Assembly (NCBI RefSeq): GCF_002252475.1
Contig: NZ_NNRK01000033.1
Span: forward strand, 124,001-188,000
DNA length: 64,000 bases
Source: Brucella rhizosphaerae
Lineage (GTDB): Bacteria > Pseudomonadota > Alphaproteobacteria > Rhizobiales > Rhizobiaceae
Direction of reading: 5' to 3'
This document shows positions 34,648 to 45,040 of this stretch, one piece after another (within the stretch, counting starts at the first letter, position 1; each line of letters begins with the position of its first letter). The notes under the pieces are model-generated. The model was not told where the DNA came from. It searched no databases and was given only the letters and a program-made list of their open reading frames with translations. Position numbers and translations under genes: made by a program.

Positions 34648-34860
34648 TGAAACTAAACCACACCATATGATGAATCCACTTCGTTACGATCAAGGCTCAA
34701 TCGAGAACAAAACGACAAGCGCGTTAACCTTTGCTTCGTTAGCCTTCATGCAAGGGAATTCAGCAACCCATCCATTCATGAATGATCAATCTTTCCTGAC
34801 AGTGAGTTAAAGTCCTCATCCTGTAAGAACCCATTTTCATTAACCTTCAGGCCAAAGCCG

Positions 34861-34928
34861 GAACGAATCGGCGACGAATCGCTGATCTGCAAGTTTTCTT
34901 CTTTTGTTCTCACCAGATATAGTGGCAT
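34861..34928 (+). repeat. Direct repeat block, copy 2
   Basis: Second copy of the block at 34579, 282 bp downstream, and 17 bp before the orphan terminator stem. Confidence 0.7.
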
Positions 34929-34944
34929 CCGGACATGAGCCCCC

Positions 34945-34975
34945 ATAGAGCGGCCTTGCTTTGCCGCTCTATTTT
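34945..34975 (+). terminator. Orphan plus-strand terminator
   Basis: Ten-base perfect arms ATAGAGCGGC / GCCGCTCTAT with loop CTTGCTTT, followed by TTTC. Polarity is plus strand, while both flanking genes are minus, so it should end an unannotated transcript. Confidence 0.65.
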
Positions 34976-35010
34976 CATTGTAAACAGTATCAGCGTTAAC
35001 TTTTACCGGC

Positions 35011-36204
35011 TTATGGTCGCTCGACACACAGAGCAACGCCCATGCCGCCGCCGATGCATAGCGTTGCCAGACCACGCTTCACATCGCGCCGCTTCATCTC
35101 GTAAAGAAGCGTTGTCAGCACCCGTGCACCCGACGCACCAATTGGATGACCAATTGCGATCGCACCGCCATTGACGTTGACAAGCGCGGGATCAAGACCA
35201 AGTTCGCGCACGACAGCGCAGGATTGTGCAGCAAACGCTTCGTTCGCTTCGACCAGCTCCAGATCGGCAACTGTCCAGCCTGCCTTTTCAAGCGCCTTTC
35301 TGGTCGCCGGAATCGGTCCGGTGCCCATTATCGATGGGTCGACACCTGCCGTCGCCCAGGAAACAATGCGCGCTAGTGGTTCGACGCCGCGTTTTGCAGC
35401 TTCATCTGCATCCATCAGAACCACAGCCGCGGCACCGTCATTAATGCCTGATGCATTACCCGCTGTGACCGTGCCTTCCTTGTCGAAAGCAGGCTTCAGC
35501 TTGGCAAGTGCTTCAATGGTCGTGCCAGCACGGATGTATTCGTCGGCGGAAACGATCGTCTCGCCCTTGCGGCTCTTCACAGCAAAAGGAACGATTTCAT
35601 CATCGAAGCGGCCGGCCTTTTGAGCGGCTTCAGCGTTTTGTTGTGAGGCCAGCGCGAAAGCGTCCTGCTCTTCCCGGCTCAACTGCCACTGTTTGGCAAT
35701 ATTCTCCGCTGTAATCCCCATGGGATAGCCATTGAAGGCATCGACCAGACCGTCTTTCATCATGGTATCGACCATTTTGAAGTCGCCCATCTTCACCCCT
35801 CCGCGCAGATGCGCACAATGTGGTGCCATCGACATGGATTCCTGCCCACCAGCCACAATGATTTTTGCGTCGCCTGACAGAATTTGCTGCATGCCGAGCG
35901 CAACAGCGCGCAGGCCTGAACCGCAAAGCTGATTGATCGAAAAAGCTGTCGTTTCTTTCGGGCAACCCGCAGCCATAGCCGCCTGACGCGCAGGATTCTG
36001 CCCTTCGCCCGCCGTCAGAACCTGCCCGAGAATGACCTCATCCACATCGGCGGCCTCAACGCCAGCACGGTCAAGAGCTGCCCTGATAGCGGTAGCGCCA
36101 AGCTCGTGCGCTGGCACATTAGCAAAAGCACCGTTGAAAGCCCCCACAGCGGTACGAGCAGCGCTGGCAATAACGATAGCTTTGGGATTATGCGCGACAG
36201 TCAT
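35011..36204 (-). CDS. phbA: Acetyl-CoA acetyltransferase (biosynthetic thiolase)
   Basis: A 397-residue thiolase that condenses two acetyl-CoA to acetoacetyl-CoA (first step of PHB and ketone-body metabolism) or the reverse. Nucleophile Cys94 in [10 protein letters not shown], His353 in [16 protein letters not shown], and Cys383 in [10 protein letters not shown] are in place; length matches the PhaA/PhbA family. A reductase phbB is not adjacent. The substrate range cannot be told from beta-ketothiolases by eye, so the symbol is by family. Confidence 0.9.
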   Translation of the reverse strand: MTVAHNPKAIVIASAARTAVGAFNGAFANVPAHELGATAIRAALDRAGVEAADVDEVILGQVLTAGEGQNPARQAAMAAGCPKETTAFSINQLCGSGLRAVALGMQQILSGDAKIIVAGGQESMSMAPHCAHLRGGVKMGDFKMVDTMMKDGLVDAFNGYPMGITAENIAKQWQLSREEQDAFALASQQNAEAAQKAGRFDDEIVPFAVKSRKGETIVSADEYIRAGTTIEALAKLKPAFDKEGTVTAGNASGINDGAAAVVLMDADEAAKRGVEPLARIVSWATAGVDPSIMGTGPIPATRKALEKAGWTVADLELVEANEAFAAQSCAVVRELGLDPALVNVNGGAIAIGHPIGASGARVLTTLLYEMKRRDVKRGLATLCIGGGMGVALCVERP

Positions 36205-36393
36205 TCTTTCCTCCTTGAAAAATTACCAACAGAGAAAAACCAAAACCCACTTTTTTGCAAGGTCATACGCAAGGCAACAGGAATGCACCTTCGCTCAAAA
36301 TGATAATCAGTTTCTTCGATAGGCATGCACTTTTGACAATGCGCATTGCTCAACAACCGTTAGATTAGCGGTCTGCAAACAAAGGAGACAACT

Positions 36394-36825
36394 ATGCCCC
36401 AACTGACGCTAGAAAAAGCCAATGCGATCATTGCCGGTGCTTTTACCAAGGCAACAGAACTGCAACTGAAACCTATCGTTGTTTCGGTGTTTGACGCCGG
36501 TGGCCATCTCAAGGCCTTTCAGCGACAGGACGGAACTTCGATTCTCCGCTTTGAAATCGCTTCTGGCAAGGCATTCGGCGCTCTGGCAGTCGGAACAGGC
36601 TCGCGTTGGCTTCACAATCAGGCCAAGGATCGGCCACATTTTCTGGAAGGGCTCTCGGGCGTTTCGGGTGGAAAGATCGTTCCTGTTCCAGGCGGGGTCC
36701 TGATCAAAGATGCTTCAAACGAAATTATCGGCGCTGTCGGCATTTCAGGTGATACGTCAGACAATGATGAACTCGCAGCAATTGCTGGCATCGAAACTGC
36801 CGGGTTTAATGCTGACGCAGGTTAA
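36394..36825 (+). CDS. GlcG/HbpS family heme-binding protein (DUF336)
   Basis: A 143-residue protein of the GlcG/HbpS family. Landmarks: LTLEKANAIIAGAFTKATEL, VVSVFDAGGHLKAFQRQDG, ASGKAFGALAVGTGSR, and the glycine-rich end GGVLIKDASNEIIGAVGISG, then SDNDELAAIAGIETAG. Members bind heme or small cofactors, and some act with glycolate oxidase; the role here is open. A clear AAAGGAG precedes the ATG. It is monocistronic and divergent from the thiolase. Confidence 0.88.
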   Translation: MPQLTLEKANAIIAGAFTKATELQLKPIVVSVFDAGGHLKAFQRQDGTSILRFEIASGKAFGALAVGTGSRWLHNQAKDRPHFLEGLSGVSGGKIVPVPGGVLIKDASNEIIGAVGISGDTSDNDELAAIAGIETAGFNADAG

Positions 36826-37253
36826 TCCCTGACAAATCTGAACACCGGGCATCCCTTTGGATACACGGTGTTCAAGAGCTTCTATTCATTCATGAAAATC
36901 CTGCAGTCTCTACTTCAGGTTTTCATTTGCGAAATGCTCAACGGCACCAGGAAGCGCGTGTTCTGTACTGCCGATCACACAGGGCGTATCCGATATTTTA
37001 TAAATATAGTCTTCATTGTAAATAGTATTGCTGATTACATTAAAAAACGAAATACCAGAATTCACAGACAATCCGCCGTTGCAAATAATAATTTTAACAA
37101 CATCATCCATTTTCAAAATCCATATAACTGAAACATTCACTTAACAGGACTTAATTTTCTCAAAATTTGGGGCGGAATTGTGTTTTTTTATCCTTTGATA
37201 AAAATTGCTGTGAAAATAAAATGAAGACTTGTTATTGCGTTAGCACAAAAGAA
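36826..37253. other. AT-rich intergenic region
   Basis: About 430 bp, clearly more AT-rich than its surroundings, especially 36990-37250. It contains one doubtful small minus-strand frame (36910-37110). The composition suggests a regulatory or acquired stretch. No repeat copy is seen. Confidence 0.4.
36910..37110 (-). CDS. Doubtful small hypothetical protein, 66 residues
   Basis: Starts MDDVVKIIICNGGLSVNSGI and ends AVEHFANENLK. The segment IYNEDYIYKISDTPCVIGST reads like folded protein rather than random antisense, but codon composition is AT-rich, unlike the neighbours, and the ribosome site is weak. I do not recognise a family. The in-frame GTG at 37140 is an alternative start. Confidence 0.3.
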   Translation of the reverse strand: MDDVVKIIICNGGLSVNSGISFFNVISNTIYNEDYIYKISDTPCVIGSTEHALPGAVEHFANENLK

Positions 37254-37284
37254 AACGCCGCTTCCGGAAACCGGAAACGGCGTT
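37254..37284 (-). terminator. rpmF terminator
   Basis: AACGCCG…CGGCGTT with inner TTCCGG/CCGGAA; on the minus strand TTTTCTTTTG follows. Confidence 0.8.
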
Positions 37285-37321
37285 ATGAAATCGATCTTTC
37301 AGCTGCTATGCAGCTTCAGAC

Positions 37322-37501
37322 TTATTCCTTAGCTTCAAGGACCTGACGGCCGCGATACATACCGCTCTTAAGATCGATATGATGCGGACGACGAAGTTCG
37401 CCTGAGTTCTTGTCCTCGACGTAAGTCGGGGCCTTGAGAGCGTCTGCCGAACGGCGCATGCCGCGCTTCGACGGAGACGTTTTGCGTTTTGGTACTGCCA
37501 T
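37322..37501 (-). CDS. rpmF: Large-subunit ribosomal protein bL32
   Basis: A 59-residue basic protein, [20 protein letters not shown], then [20 protein letters not shown]. This is the L32 family without the zinc-binding cysteines, as in other proteobacteria. The ATG at 37501 follows GGAGCTGGATCC; the frame extends upstream without conservation. It lies downstream of mtgA on the same strand, 148 bp apart, which is the usual rhizobial neighbour. Confidence 0.96.
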   Translation of the reverse strand: MAVPKRKTSPSKRGMRRSADALKAPTYVEDKNSGELRRPHHIDLKSGMYRGRQVLEAKE

Positions 37502-37649
37502 GGATCCAGCTCCACTGATCGATAAACAAACGTCCGGCACGGCCCCGAGGAGCCTGTCACATCGGACAAAATTCCGGAAAGTCAGGTGCCTATACACGCT
37601 CTTGCGGCGTTTGACCAGCGGAGTCTTATCTTTTTTCCGGCCCCGGTGT

Positions 37650-38384
37650 TTATCGCACGCAAGTTACATAAGGACCAGCTCGTGAAGCGCGTCCGGCAAC
37701 AATGCGCGAGATGCGCTGCATGTTGCGCGTGGGTTTAGCTGGATTGCGCAGAGCAGGATTGGGAAGGGTTACGGCAAGGAGTGCTGCCTGCTGAGACGTA
37801 AGGCGAGACGCGGGGCGATTGAAATAATGTTGGGCCGCGGCTTCGATTCCATAAATGCCCGGCCCCCATTCGGCGATGTTGAGATAAATTTCCATGATAC
37901 GCCGTTTGGAAAGCACCGCATCGGCAGCAATCGCCAGTGGAAATTCGAGCCCTTTGCGCACATAGGACCGACCGTTCCAGAGAAACAGGTTTTTCACTGT
38001 CTGCATGGTGATCGTAGAAGCACCGCGACTCGGACCACCCTCGCCCGAATTATCAAGCACCAGACTGAGCTGATGCCAGTCCACGCCGCCATGGCTGCAG
38101 AACTGTCCATCCTCTGCCATCATGACGGAATTCACCAGAACCGGCGCGACATCTTCTATGCTGACCCATTGCCGGTCGACATCCCGTAAGAGGACATAAT
38201 CCTTGACCATCAAAGTCGAGATTGGACGCACAAAAGGGACCGAATAAAGCAGGATCAGAAAAAGCGGCAAAACCGCAAGTGCCAACAGTATCTTGAGCAT
38301 AAGAGCAATCCTGCCACCCCAGACGGGATCGGCCAAGTAATTACGCCCATCTTTGCTCTTGATAATGAGTTTTGCCAATTCCAC
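37650..38384 (-). CDS. mtgA: Monofunctional peptidoglycan glycosyltransferase
   Basis: A 244-residue GT51 enzyme that polymerises lipid II into glycan strands without a transpeptidase domain. One N-terminal membrane helix ([20 protein letters not shown], about 27-47) anchors it in the inner membrane. Family motifs: [16 protein letters not shown] (catalytic glutamate), [17 protein letters not shown], and [20 protein letters not shown]. Start at 38384 is the longest; an internal ATG before the helix is possible. Confidence 0.94.
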   Translation of the reverse strand: MELAKLIIKSKDGRNYLADPVWGGRIALMLKILLALAVLPLFLILLYSVPFVRPISTLMVKDYVLLRDVDRQWVSIEDVAPVLVNSVMMAEDGQFCSHGGVDWHQLSLVLDNSGEGGPSRGASTITMQTVKNLFLWNGRSYVRKGLEFPLAIAADAVLSKRRIMEIYLNIAEWGPGIYGIEAAAQHYFNRPASRLTSQQAALLAVTLPNPALRNPAKPTRNMQRISRIVAGRASRAGPYVTCVR

Positions 38385-38402
38385 CGCCCGTTAGTGGTGC
38401 CC

Positions 38403-38442
38403 ATCTTATCTGAAAATCACTTCACAGTTTTCAGAATGCGCT
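38403..38442 (-). repeat. Type A palindromic repeat, inverted copy
   Basis: On the minus strand GGAGCGCATTCTGAAAACTG, TGAAGTGATTTTCAGATAAG. The inner arms CTGAAAA/TTTTCAG carry a paired change from CCGAAAA/TTTTCGG. Confidence 0.7.
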
Positions 38443-38638
38443 CCAGTTCCTTCCAAGCGACATAAACTATTCCTTAACAATAATGAACCCGATTCCATAA
38501 CCTGATGGCGGTATTCAAACACCAAATTCAACCAATCATTGCTGCCAGCCTACGGTTTGATGACCACTTGATGAAAAAGCCTGTGCTGATCGTTGTGCCC
38601 GGTTGACCAATTCAGCGCTTTCGTCCATCCCCTTCAGC

Positions 38639-39553
38639 ATGGAAAACGTGTCTGTCGATTTTGCTCAATCCCTGAACCTGCGCGCTCTCGAAGTCGAGAC
38701 GATGTTGATCGGGCTTTTGGATCTTCGTTTGCGCACTGGAGAAGTCGCCCGCCCGGAGCGCCTGCTTGCCGCCATGCGCCATGGTGTGCTGAACGGCGGT
38801 AAAAGGCTGCGTCCTTTCCTCGTCGTTGAAAGTGCGGCTCTGTTCGGCAAGCATGGTGACGCGATCCTGCGTGTCGCATCAGCACTTGAATGCATTCACT
38901 GCTATTCGCTCGTGCATGATGATTTGCCTGCAATGGACAATGACGATATGCGACGCGGTCAGCCAACCGTGCATAAAGCATTTGATGAAGCCGCAGCTAT
39001 TCTGGCAGGCGACAGCCTTCTGACCTATGCGTTTGACATCGTGGCTTCAGACGAAACTGATCTGCCTGCCGATATTCGCATCCAGCTTGTATCGGCACTG
39101 GCGCGCGCGTCAGGCATTGGCGGGATGGCTGGCGGTCAGGCACTTGATCTGATGGCAGAAGACAACAAGCCGGATGAAGCAGGCATTATAACCCTGCAGG
39201 CGATGAAAACCGGAGCGTTGATCCGCTTTGCCTGTGAAGCAGGCGCAATCATTGCTGGTGCATCACGCGAGGATCGTGAGCGCATGGCCGAATTCGGATC
39301 CGCCATAGGCCTTGCTTTCCAGCTCGCCGACGATCTTCTCGACGTGACCGCAGATGCAGCCGCCATGGGCAAGGCAACCGGCAAAGATGCTGCAGCCGGC
39401 AAAGCCACACTGGTGGCACTTCATGGCATTGACTGGACCCGCAAGCAGCTATCCGGCCTCGTTGCCCAGGCCGAAAGCCTGCTCGAGCCTTTTGGCGAGG
39501 ATGCGACTATTCTCAAGCAGGCCGCCCGTTTCATCGCGGAACGGCAGAGCTAG
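38639..39553 (+). CDS. ispA: Farnesyl diphosphate synthase (polyprenyl synthetase)
   Basis: A 304-residue trans-prenyl synthase that condenses IPP with DMAPP/GPP to make farnesyl diphosphate. The first aspartate-rich motif HDDLPAMDNDDMRRG has the two-residue insertion of bacterial FPP synthases; the second is FQLADDLLDVTAD. GGKRLRPFL and KTGALIRFACEAGA are also diagnostic. The ATG at 38639 and the TTG at 38603 are both possible; neither has a good ribosome site. The stop codon TAG is the first triplet of a type A repeat. Confidence 0.93.
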   Translation: MENVSVDFAQSLNLRALEVETMLIGLLDLRLRTGEVARPERLLAAMRHGVLNGGKRLRPFLVVESAALFGKHGDAILRVASALECIHCYSLVHDDLPAMDNDDMRRGQPTVHKAFDEAAAILAGDSLLTYAFDIVASDETDLPADIRIQLVSALARASGIGGMAGGQALDLMAEDNKPDEAGIITLQAMKTGALIRFACEAGAIIAGASREDRERMAEFGSAIGLAFQLADDLLDVTADAAAMGKATGKDAAAGKATLVALHGIDWTRKQLSGLVAQAESLLEPFGEDATILKQAARFIAERQS

Positions 39554-39600
39554 AGCGCATCCCGAAAACTGTGAACCGGTTTTCGGACAAGATGCGCGTC
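39551..39600 (+). repeat. Type A palindromic repeat abutting ispA
   Basis: TAGAGCGCATCCCGAAAACT, GTGAACCGGTTTTCGGACAA, GATGCGCGTC. The outer arm GCGCATC/GATGCGC and inner CCGAAAA/TTTTCGG pair. The repeat supplies the ispA stop codon. Confidence 0.85.
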
Positions 39601-39610
39601 AAACAGAGTT

Positions 39611-40069
39611 TTATAAGTCCTCTTCACGCACCTTGATGATGGCGACATCATCGACCGAGAGCGAGCGACCATCAAGCGCGCGTACTTCCAGCTTTGCAAC
39701 ACCTTTACCATTTGCCGTATCGATCAGCTTGGAATGCGGCTCGTCAGGCGCGAAAAGATAATTCTCGCCCCATTGGCGTAAGGCGACGACAACCGGCAAA
39801 AGATCACGCCCCTTGGCTGTAAGCCTGTATTCCTGATGCGCACCACCTTTGGGGTCTGGCACTGATTCCATGATCCCCTCACCGGTCAGTTTACGTAGTC
39901 GCTCTGCGAGAATGTTGCGCGCAATCCCCAGGTTCTTCTGGAAGGCGCTGAAGCGTGTCACGCCGTCAAATGCTTCACGTACGATCAGCAGTGACCACCA
40001 ATCCCCGATCACATCGAGTGCTCGTGCACTTGGACAATAATCACCCTTCAGGCTTTTCTTACGAACCAT
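39611..40069 (-). CDS. HxlR family transcription regulator
   Basis: A 152-residue HxlR-type winged-helix regulator: CPSARALDVIGDWWSLLIVREAF, then FSAFQKNLGIARNILAERLRKL and YRLTAKGRDLLPVVVALRQWG. These often sense electrophiles or drugs and control a neighbouring exporter or reductase. The start at 40069 follows GGAGTCAGC. It diverges from an MFS exporter 93 bp away, the probable target, with an inverted repeat in between. Confidence 0.9.
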   Translation of the reverse strand: MVRKKSLKGDYCPSARALDVIGDWWSLLIVREAFDGVTRFSAFQKNLGIARNILAERLRKLTGEGIMESVPDPKGGAHQEYRLTAKGRDLLPVVVALRQWGENYLFAPDEPHSKLIDTANGKGVAKLEVRALDGRSLSVDDVAIIKVREEDL

Positions 40070-40103
40070 GCTGACTCCACACAAATCAATTCGGTTGCAA
40101 TAT

Positions 40104-40148
40104 AAAACCAAAATAGCTAAAAGCAAAATGGTTTCATTTTAAAACCAT
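40104..40148. promoter_or_regulatory. Probable HxlR operator
   Basis: ATGGTTT (40128-40134) and AAACCAT (40142-40148) form an inverted repeat with a 7-bp spacer, and a further AAAACCA half-site lies at 40104-40110, all between the HxlR gene and the MFS gene. Confidence 0.5.
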
Positions 40149-40162
40149 ATCAGGAGCCAATT

Positions 40163-41407
40163 ATGCCGCCCTCCCCTGACACAGCAGTACCCTCTGCTAT
40201 GAATGATCTTGCACGCCCAACGCTTTCAAAAGCGACACTGTTGCTGTTTGCCATCGCTAGCGGTCTCGCAGTGGCCAATGTCTATTTTGCGCATCCGCTT
40301 CTCGATGTAATGGCCGACGATATGGGTCTAAAGCGTTCGACTGCAGGCCTGATCGTTGCCGCCAGCCAGATTGGCTATGCAATCGGCCTCATTTTTCTGG
40401 TGCCTCTTGGTGACCTTTTAGACCGGCGCAAGCTGATCCTCACTCATTTCGTGCTATCAGCTCTATCGCTGCTCGCCATTGGCTTTGCAGGAAGTGCGGG
40501 CATGCTTCTCCTGGCAATGGCTGCGACCGGCCTACTGGCGGTCGTTACACAGGCACTTGTCGCCTATGCGGCAAGTCTTGCAGATCCAGAGCGGCGTGGC
40601 CACGTGGTGGGGATTGTCACAAGCGGCATCGTGCTTGGCATATTACTGGCACGCGCCGTAGCTGGAGCACTTACCGATGTTGGCGGCTGGCGTAGTGTCT
40701 ATATCAGCTCTGCGGCACTGACTTTGCTGATCTCGCTTCTTCTATGGCGCAACCTGCCGCAACAGCGTCGCCAAACGGCGAGTGTCTCCTACCCTACGCT
40801 TATCCTGTCATTGATAACGCTCTTTCGAGCAGAGCCGGTACTGCGCATTCGTGCAATCATTGCGATGCTGATTTTTGCAGATATCACCACATTGCTTACA
40901 CCACTCGTGATGCCGCTGAGCGCGCCGCCTTTTGAATTGAGCCATGCACAAATCGGTCTGTTTGGCCTTGCAGGGGCCGCAGGCGCGCTTGCTGCTTCGC
41001 GTGCAGGAAGTGCTGCCGATCGTGGGCACGGTCAACGCATGACTGGCATTGCACTCACACTCATGCTGGTTTCATGGGTGCCGATTGCTCTGCTTGAGCA
41101 TTCACTACTCTGGCTGATTATCGGCGTGTTGGTGATCGATTTCGGACTTCAGGCGGTGCATGTCACCAATCAGGCGATGATCTATCGTGTGCGTCCAGAC
41201 GCACAAAATCGACTGACTGCTGCCTATATGGTTTTCTATTCCATCGGCAGTGCCAGCGGTTCGGCGATTTCCACTTGGGTCTATGCTTATGCTGGCTGGA
41301 ACGGCGTCTGTATGCTTGGTGCAGGCATAAGCATATTCACACTGATATTCTGGACAGCGACCCGTAAATCAATGCCCGAAGCAGCTACGCGCGCCCTCTT
41401 AAACTGA
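40163..41407 (+). CDS. MFS transporter (DHA1-like exporter)
   Basis: A 414-residue major facilitator with about 12 hydrophobic segments. It has the motif A-like loop GDLLDRRKLIL between segments 2 and 3. ASGLAVANVYFAHPLLDVMA and VAASQIGYAIGLIFLVPLGD are typical of small-molecule exporters. The substrate is unknown; divergence from a HxlR regulator suggests inducible efflux. AGGAG precedes the ATG. It ends 2 bp before the convergent ispG. Confidence 0.88.
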   Translation: MPPSPDTAVPSAMNDLARPTLSKATLLLFAIASGLAVANVYFAHPLLDVMADDMGLKRSTAGLIVAASQIGYAIGLIFLVPLGDLLDRRKLILTHFVLSALSLLAIGFAGSAGMLLLAMAATGLLAVVTQALVAYAASLADPERRGHVVGIVTSGIVLGILLARAVAGALTDVGGWRSVYISSAALTLLISLLLWRNLPQQRRQTASVSYPTLILSLITLFRAEPVLRIRAIIAMLIFADITTLLTPLVMPLSAPPFELSHAQIGLFGLAGAAGALAASRAGSAADRGHGQRMTGIALTLMLVSWVPIALLEHSLLWLIIGVLVIDFGLQAVHVTNQAMIYRVRPDAQNRLTAAYMVFYSIGSASGSAISTWVYAYAGWNGVCMLGAGISIFTLIFWTATRKSMPEAATRALLN

Positions 41408-41409
41408 AA

Positions 41410-42951
<1,542 letters not shown>

Positions 42952-43743
42952 ATGCCCGATGCGAAGGCGCGCAAAACTGCAATCATCACCGGTTCCAATT
43001 CGGGCATAGGTCTTGGCATCGCCCATGCCTTGGCAGCTTCCGGGCACAATGTCGTGATCAATTCCTTTACAGACCGCGACGAGGACCGTGATCTTGCAAG
43101 CAGCATCGCCAAGGAACATGGCGTGAGCGTGATCTATGTTTCGGCTGATATGTCGAAGGCCGACGACTGTCGCGCGCTGGTTGCAAAAAGCGTGAAAGCT
43201 TTCGGCAGTGCAGACATCATCGTCAACAATGCCGGTATCCAGCATGTCGCTCCCGTCGAAGAGTTTCCGACCGAGCAATGGGACCGGATCATCGCCATAA
43301 ACCTGACCTCGGCTTTTCACACATCAGCCGCTGCAATCCCGTATATGCGCAAAGCTGGCTGGGGTCGCATCATCAACATCGCGTCTGCACATGGCCTTGT
43401 AGCATCTCCGTTCAAGTCGGCCTATGTGGCGGCCAAACACGGCATTGTCGGCTTTACAAAGACACTTGCGCTGGAGCTTGCCACCGCAAAGATTACAGCC
43501 AACGCCATCTGCCCCGGCTATGTGCTGACCCCGCTTGTCGAGGCACAAATTCCGGATCAGATGAAAGCTCACCATATGGACCGCGAAACCGTGATCCGCG
43601 AAGTCATGCTCGATAAACAGCCGACGAAGGAGTTTGTCACCACCGCTCAGATCGGTGCACTTGCGTCCTTTCTTGCAACGGACGCCGCAGCACAAATCAA
43701 CGGTGCCGCCCTGCCAATTGAGGGCGGCTGGACCGCTGAGTAA
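42952..43743 (+). CDS. bdhA: 3-hydroxybutyrate dehydrogenase
   Basis: A 263-residue SDR that oxidises D-3-hydroxybutyrate to acetoacetate with NAD+, used in PHB breakdown. TGSNSGIGLGIAHALA (cofactor loop), NNAGIQHVAPVEEFP, ASAHGLVASPFKSAYVAAKHG (Tyr/Lys), NAICPGYVLTPLVEAQIPDQ and GGWTAE are characteristic of BdhA. GAGGAGAAACCC precedes the ATG, and a strong terminator follows. A repeat sits in its leader. Confidence 0.95.
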   Translation: MPDAKARKTAIITGSNSGIGLGIAHALAASGHNVVINSFTDRDEDRDLASSIAKEHGVSVIYVSADMSKADDCRALVAKSVKAFGSADIIVNNAGIQHVAPVEEFPTEQWDRIIAINLTSAFHTSAAAIPYMRKAGWGRIINIASAHGLVASPFKSAYVAAKHGIVGFTKTLALELATAKITANAICPGYVLTPLVEAQIPDQMKAHHMDRETVIREVMLDKQPTKEFVTTAQIGALASFLATDAAAQINGAALPIEGGWTAE

Positions 43744-43776
43744 ACATCGAGCGATAGCCGCTCGATGTATTTTTTC
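43744..43776 (+). terminator. bdhA terminator
   Basis: ACATCGAGCG / CGCTCGATGT arms, loop ATAGC, then ATTTTTTC. Confidence 0.9.
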
Positions 43777-43779
43777 ATC

Positions 43780-43840
43780 GCATTACCCTACGCAAAACCG
43801 CATCCTACGCAAACCGCTGCGCACTTTTGCTGGAAAGGCT
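43780..43840 (-). repeat. Type B palindromic repeat, inverted copy
   Basis: On the minus strand CCTTTCCAGCAAAAGTGCGC, AGCGGTTTGCGTAGGATGCG, GTTTTGCGTAGGGTAATGCG. The TTTGCGTAGGAT unit is doubled compared with the copy at 7889. Confidence 0.6.
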
Positions 43841-43842
43841 TG

Positions 43843-45033
43843 TTAATGCGAACTATCCGCATATTTTGCCAGTCCCGAGAAGGCCAGAACAACCAGTAAC
43901 AGGACAGGCAGTGCGAGAAACACCACGCTGAAACCGCTATGCTTGGCAACAAAGCCGATCAGAGAAGGTGCGACCAGCATGCCGGAATAGCCCATGGTGG
44001 TGGCAATCGACAGGCCAACACTTGGGTTGATGCCCGGTATGTTGCCCCCGATTGAGAACGCAATCGGCACCATGTTGGAAATGCCGATGCCGCAAATGGC
44101 AAAGCCAAAGATCACCGCATAAGGATGGCTCGACAGGCCAACAATCACCATTCCAACGATTGCAATCGAGGTGCAGAAGCGCAGCGTTTTGATCGCACCG
44201 AAGCGGTCTCGCACCAGATCACCCGCAAAGCGCATGATCGCCATGGTCGCGGAGAAGGCCGCAAAGCCAAAACTGGCAACAGTGACCGAAGCGCCAAGTT
44301 CATCCCGCAGATAATAAGCGCCCCAGTCGAGAATTGCACCTTCAGGGATCATCGAAAACAGAGCAATCACACCCACAAGCCATGGCAGCGGATTACGCGG
44401 CAGCACAAGCTTCTGCTTCGCGCCACTCGGATGCTGGAACTTGTCGGCGATAATCGCAGGCCAGGCAAAAGCGATCAACCCGGCCGCAACAATGGTTGTG
44501 ACCAGCGCATGCACGGTGGAACCGAATTGCGCAATAAGGAAGCCGCCAGTTGCAGCGCCAATCAAGCCGCCAAGGCTCCAGAAAGCATGGCAGGACGACA
44601 TAATTGCACGGCGCATTTTCTTTTCAACGCCCACCGCATTGGCGTTCATAGCGACGTCCATCGCGCCAAATACTCCGCCAAAATAGAACATCGCAATAAC
44701 AGCCGTGACGACATTGGGTACAAGCGCAATGATAAGGAGCGTCGGAATAACGCCAATCGCGAATAGCTTGACCACCGCTCCCGACCCGCGATGCGCAGAC
44801 AGTGCCCCGGCCACTGGCATCATGGAAAGAGATCCGATGCCAAAAACGAGAATCATCAGCCCCATACCACTGGTATCGAGCCCAAGGCGTGCCGCAAACT
44901 CAGGAATTTTTGGCGCCCAGCCACCAAAAATATATCCATTCATGAGAAAAAGCATCGCCACGGCGACCCGCTCTCTGGTCACGATTGGCGCACGGTCATT
45001 CAGCGCATCATTTCGTCCGGCAGTCTGTTCCAT
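43843..45033 (-). CDS. MFS transporter, YbjJ-like
   Basis: A 396-residue major facilitator. MLFLMNGYIFGGWAPKIPEF near the N terminus and AIMSSCHAFWSLGGLIGAATG are typical of the YbjJ-like branch; the substrate is unknown. The ATG at 45033 has GAGG 6 bp upstream and is preferred to the GTG at 45048, which would overlap the DeoR gene. It is 7 bp downstream of the DeoR-family gene, so the regulator and transporter form an operon. Confidence 0.88.
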   Translation of the reverse strand: MEQTAGRNDALNDRAPIVTRERVAVAMLFLMNGYIFGGWAPKIPEFAARLGLDTSGMGLMILVFGIGSLSMMPVAGALSAHRGSGAVVKLFAIGVIPTLLIIALVPNVVTAVIAMFYFGGVFGAMDVAMNANAVGVEKKMRRAIMSSCHAFWSLGGLIGAATGGFLIAQFGSTVHALVTTIVAAGLIAFAWPAIIADKFQHPSGAKQKLVLPRNPLPWLVGVIALFSMIPEGAILDWGAYYLRDELGASVTVASFGFAAFSATMAIMRFAGDLVRDRFGAIKTLRFCTSIAIVGMVIVGLSSHPYAVIFGFAICGIGISNMVPIAFSIGGNIPGINPSVGLSIATTMGYSGMLVAPSLIGFVAKHSGFSVVFLALPVLLLVVLAFSGLAKYADSSH

Positions 45034-45040
45034 CTGGTCC

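Larger units (their letters stand above)
34308..35010. other. 700-bp gene-free region with duplicated block
   Basis: Lies between the helicase start and the thiolase stop, both minus. Two homologous blocks of about 68 bp, at 34579-34647 and 34861-34928, both begin GAACGAATCGGCGACGAATC and share TTTTGTTC and GTGGCA at nearly the same spacing. Each block contains two GANTC (CcrM) sites 6 bp apart; TTAACC/TTAACAAATG motifs are scattered around (34540-34570, 34722, 34838). A plus-strand terminator at 34945-34972 has no annotated gene before it. I see no convincing protein frame; a small RNA is likely. Confidence 0.5.

Noticed and set aside
34565-34810. 81-codon ORF in the duplicated-block region
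   Set aside because: Its start overlaps repeat copy 1, the product has no protein-like pattern, and no ribosome site is present; an RNA explanation fits better.
44125-44766. 213-codon plus-strand ORF in the YbjJ-like MFS gene
   Set aside because: Antisense of a membrane protein; no start site and biased composition.
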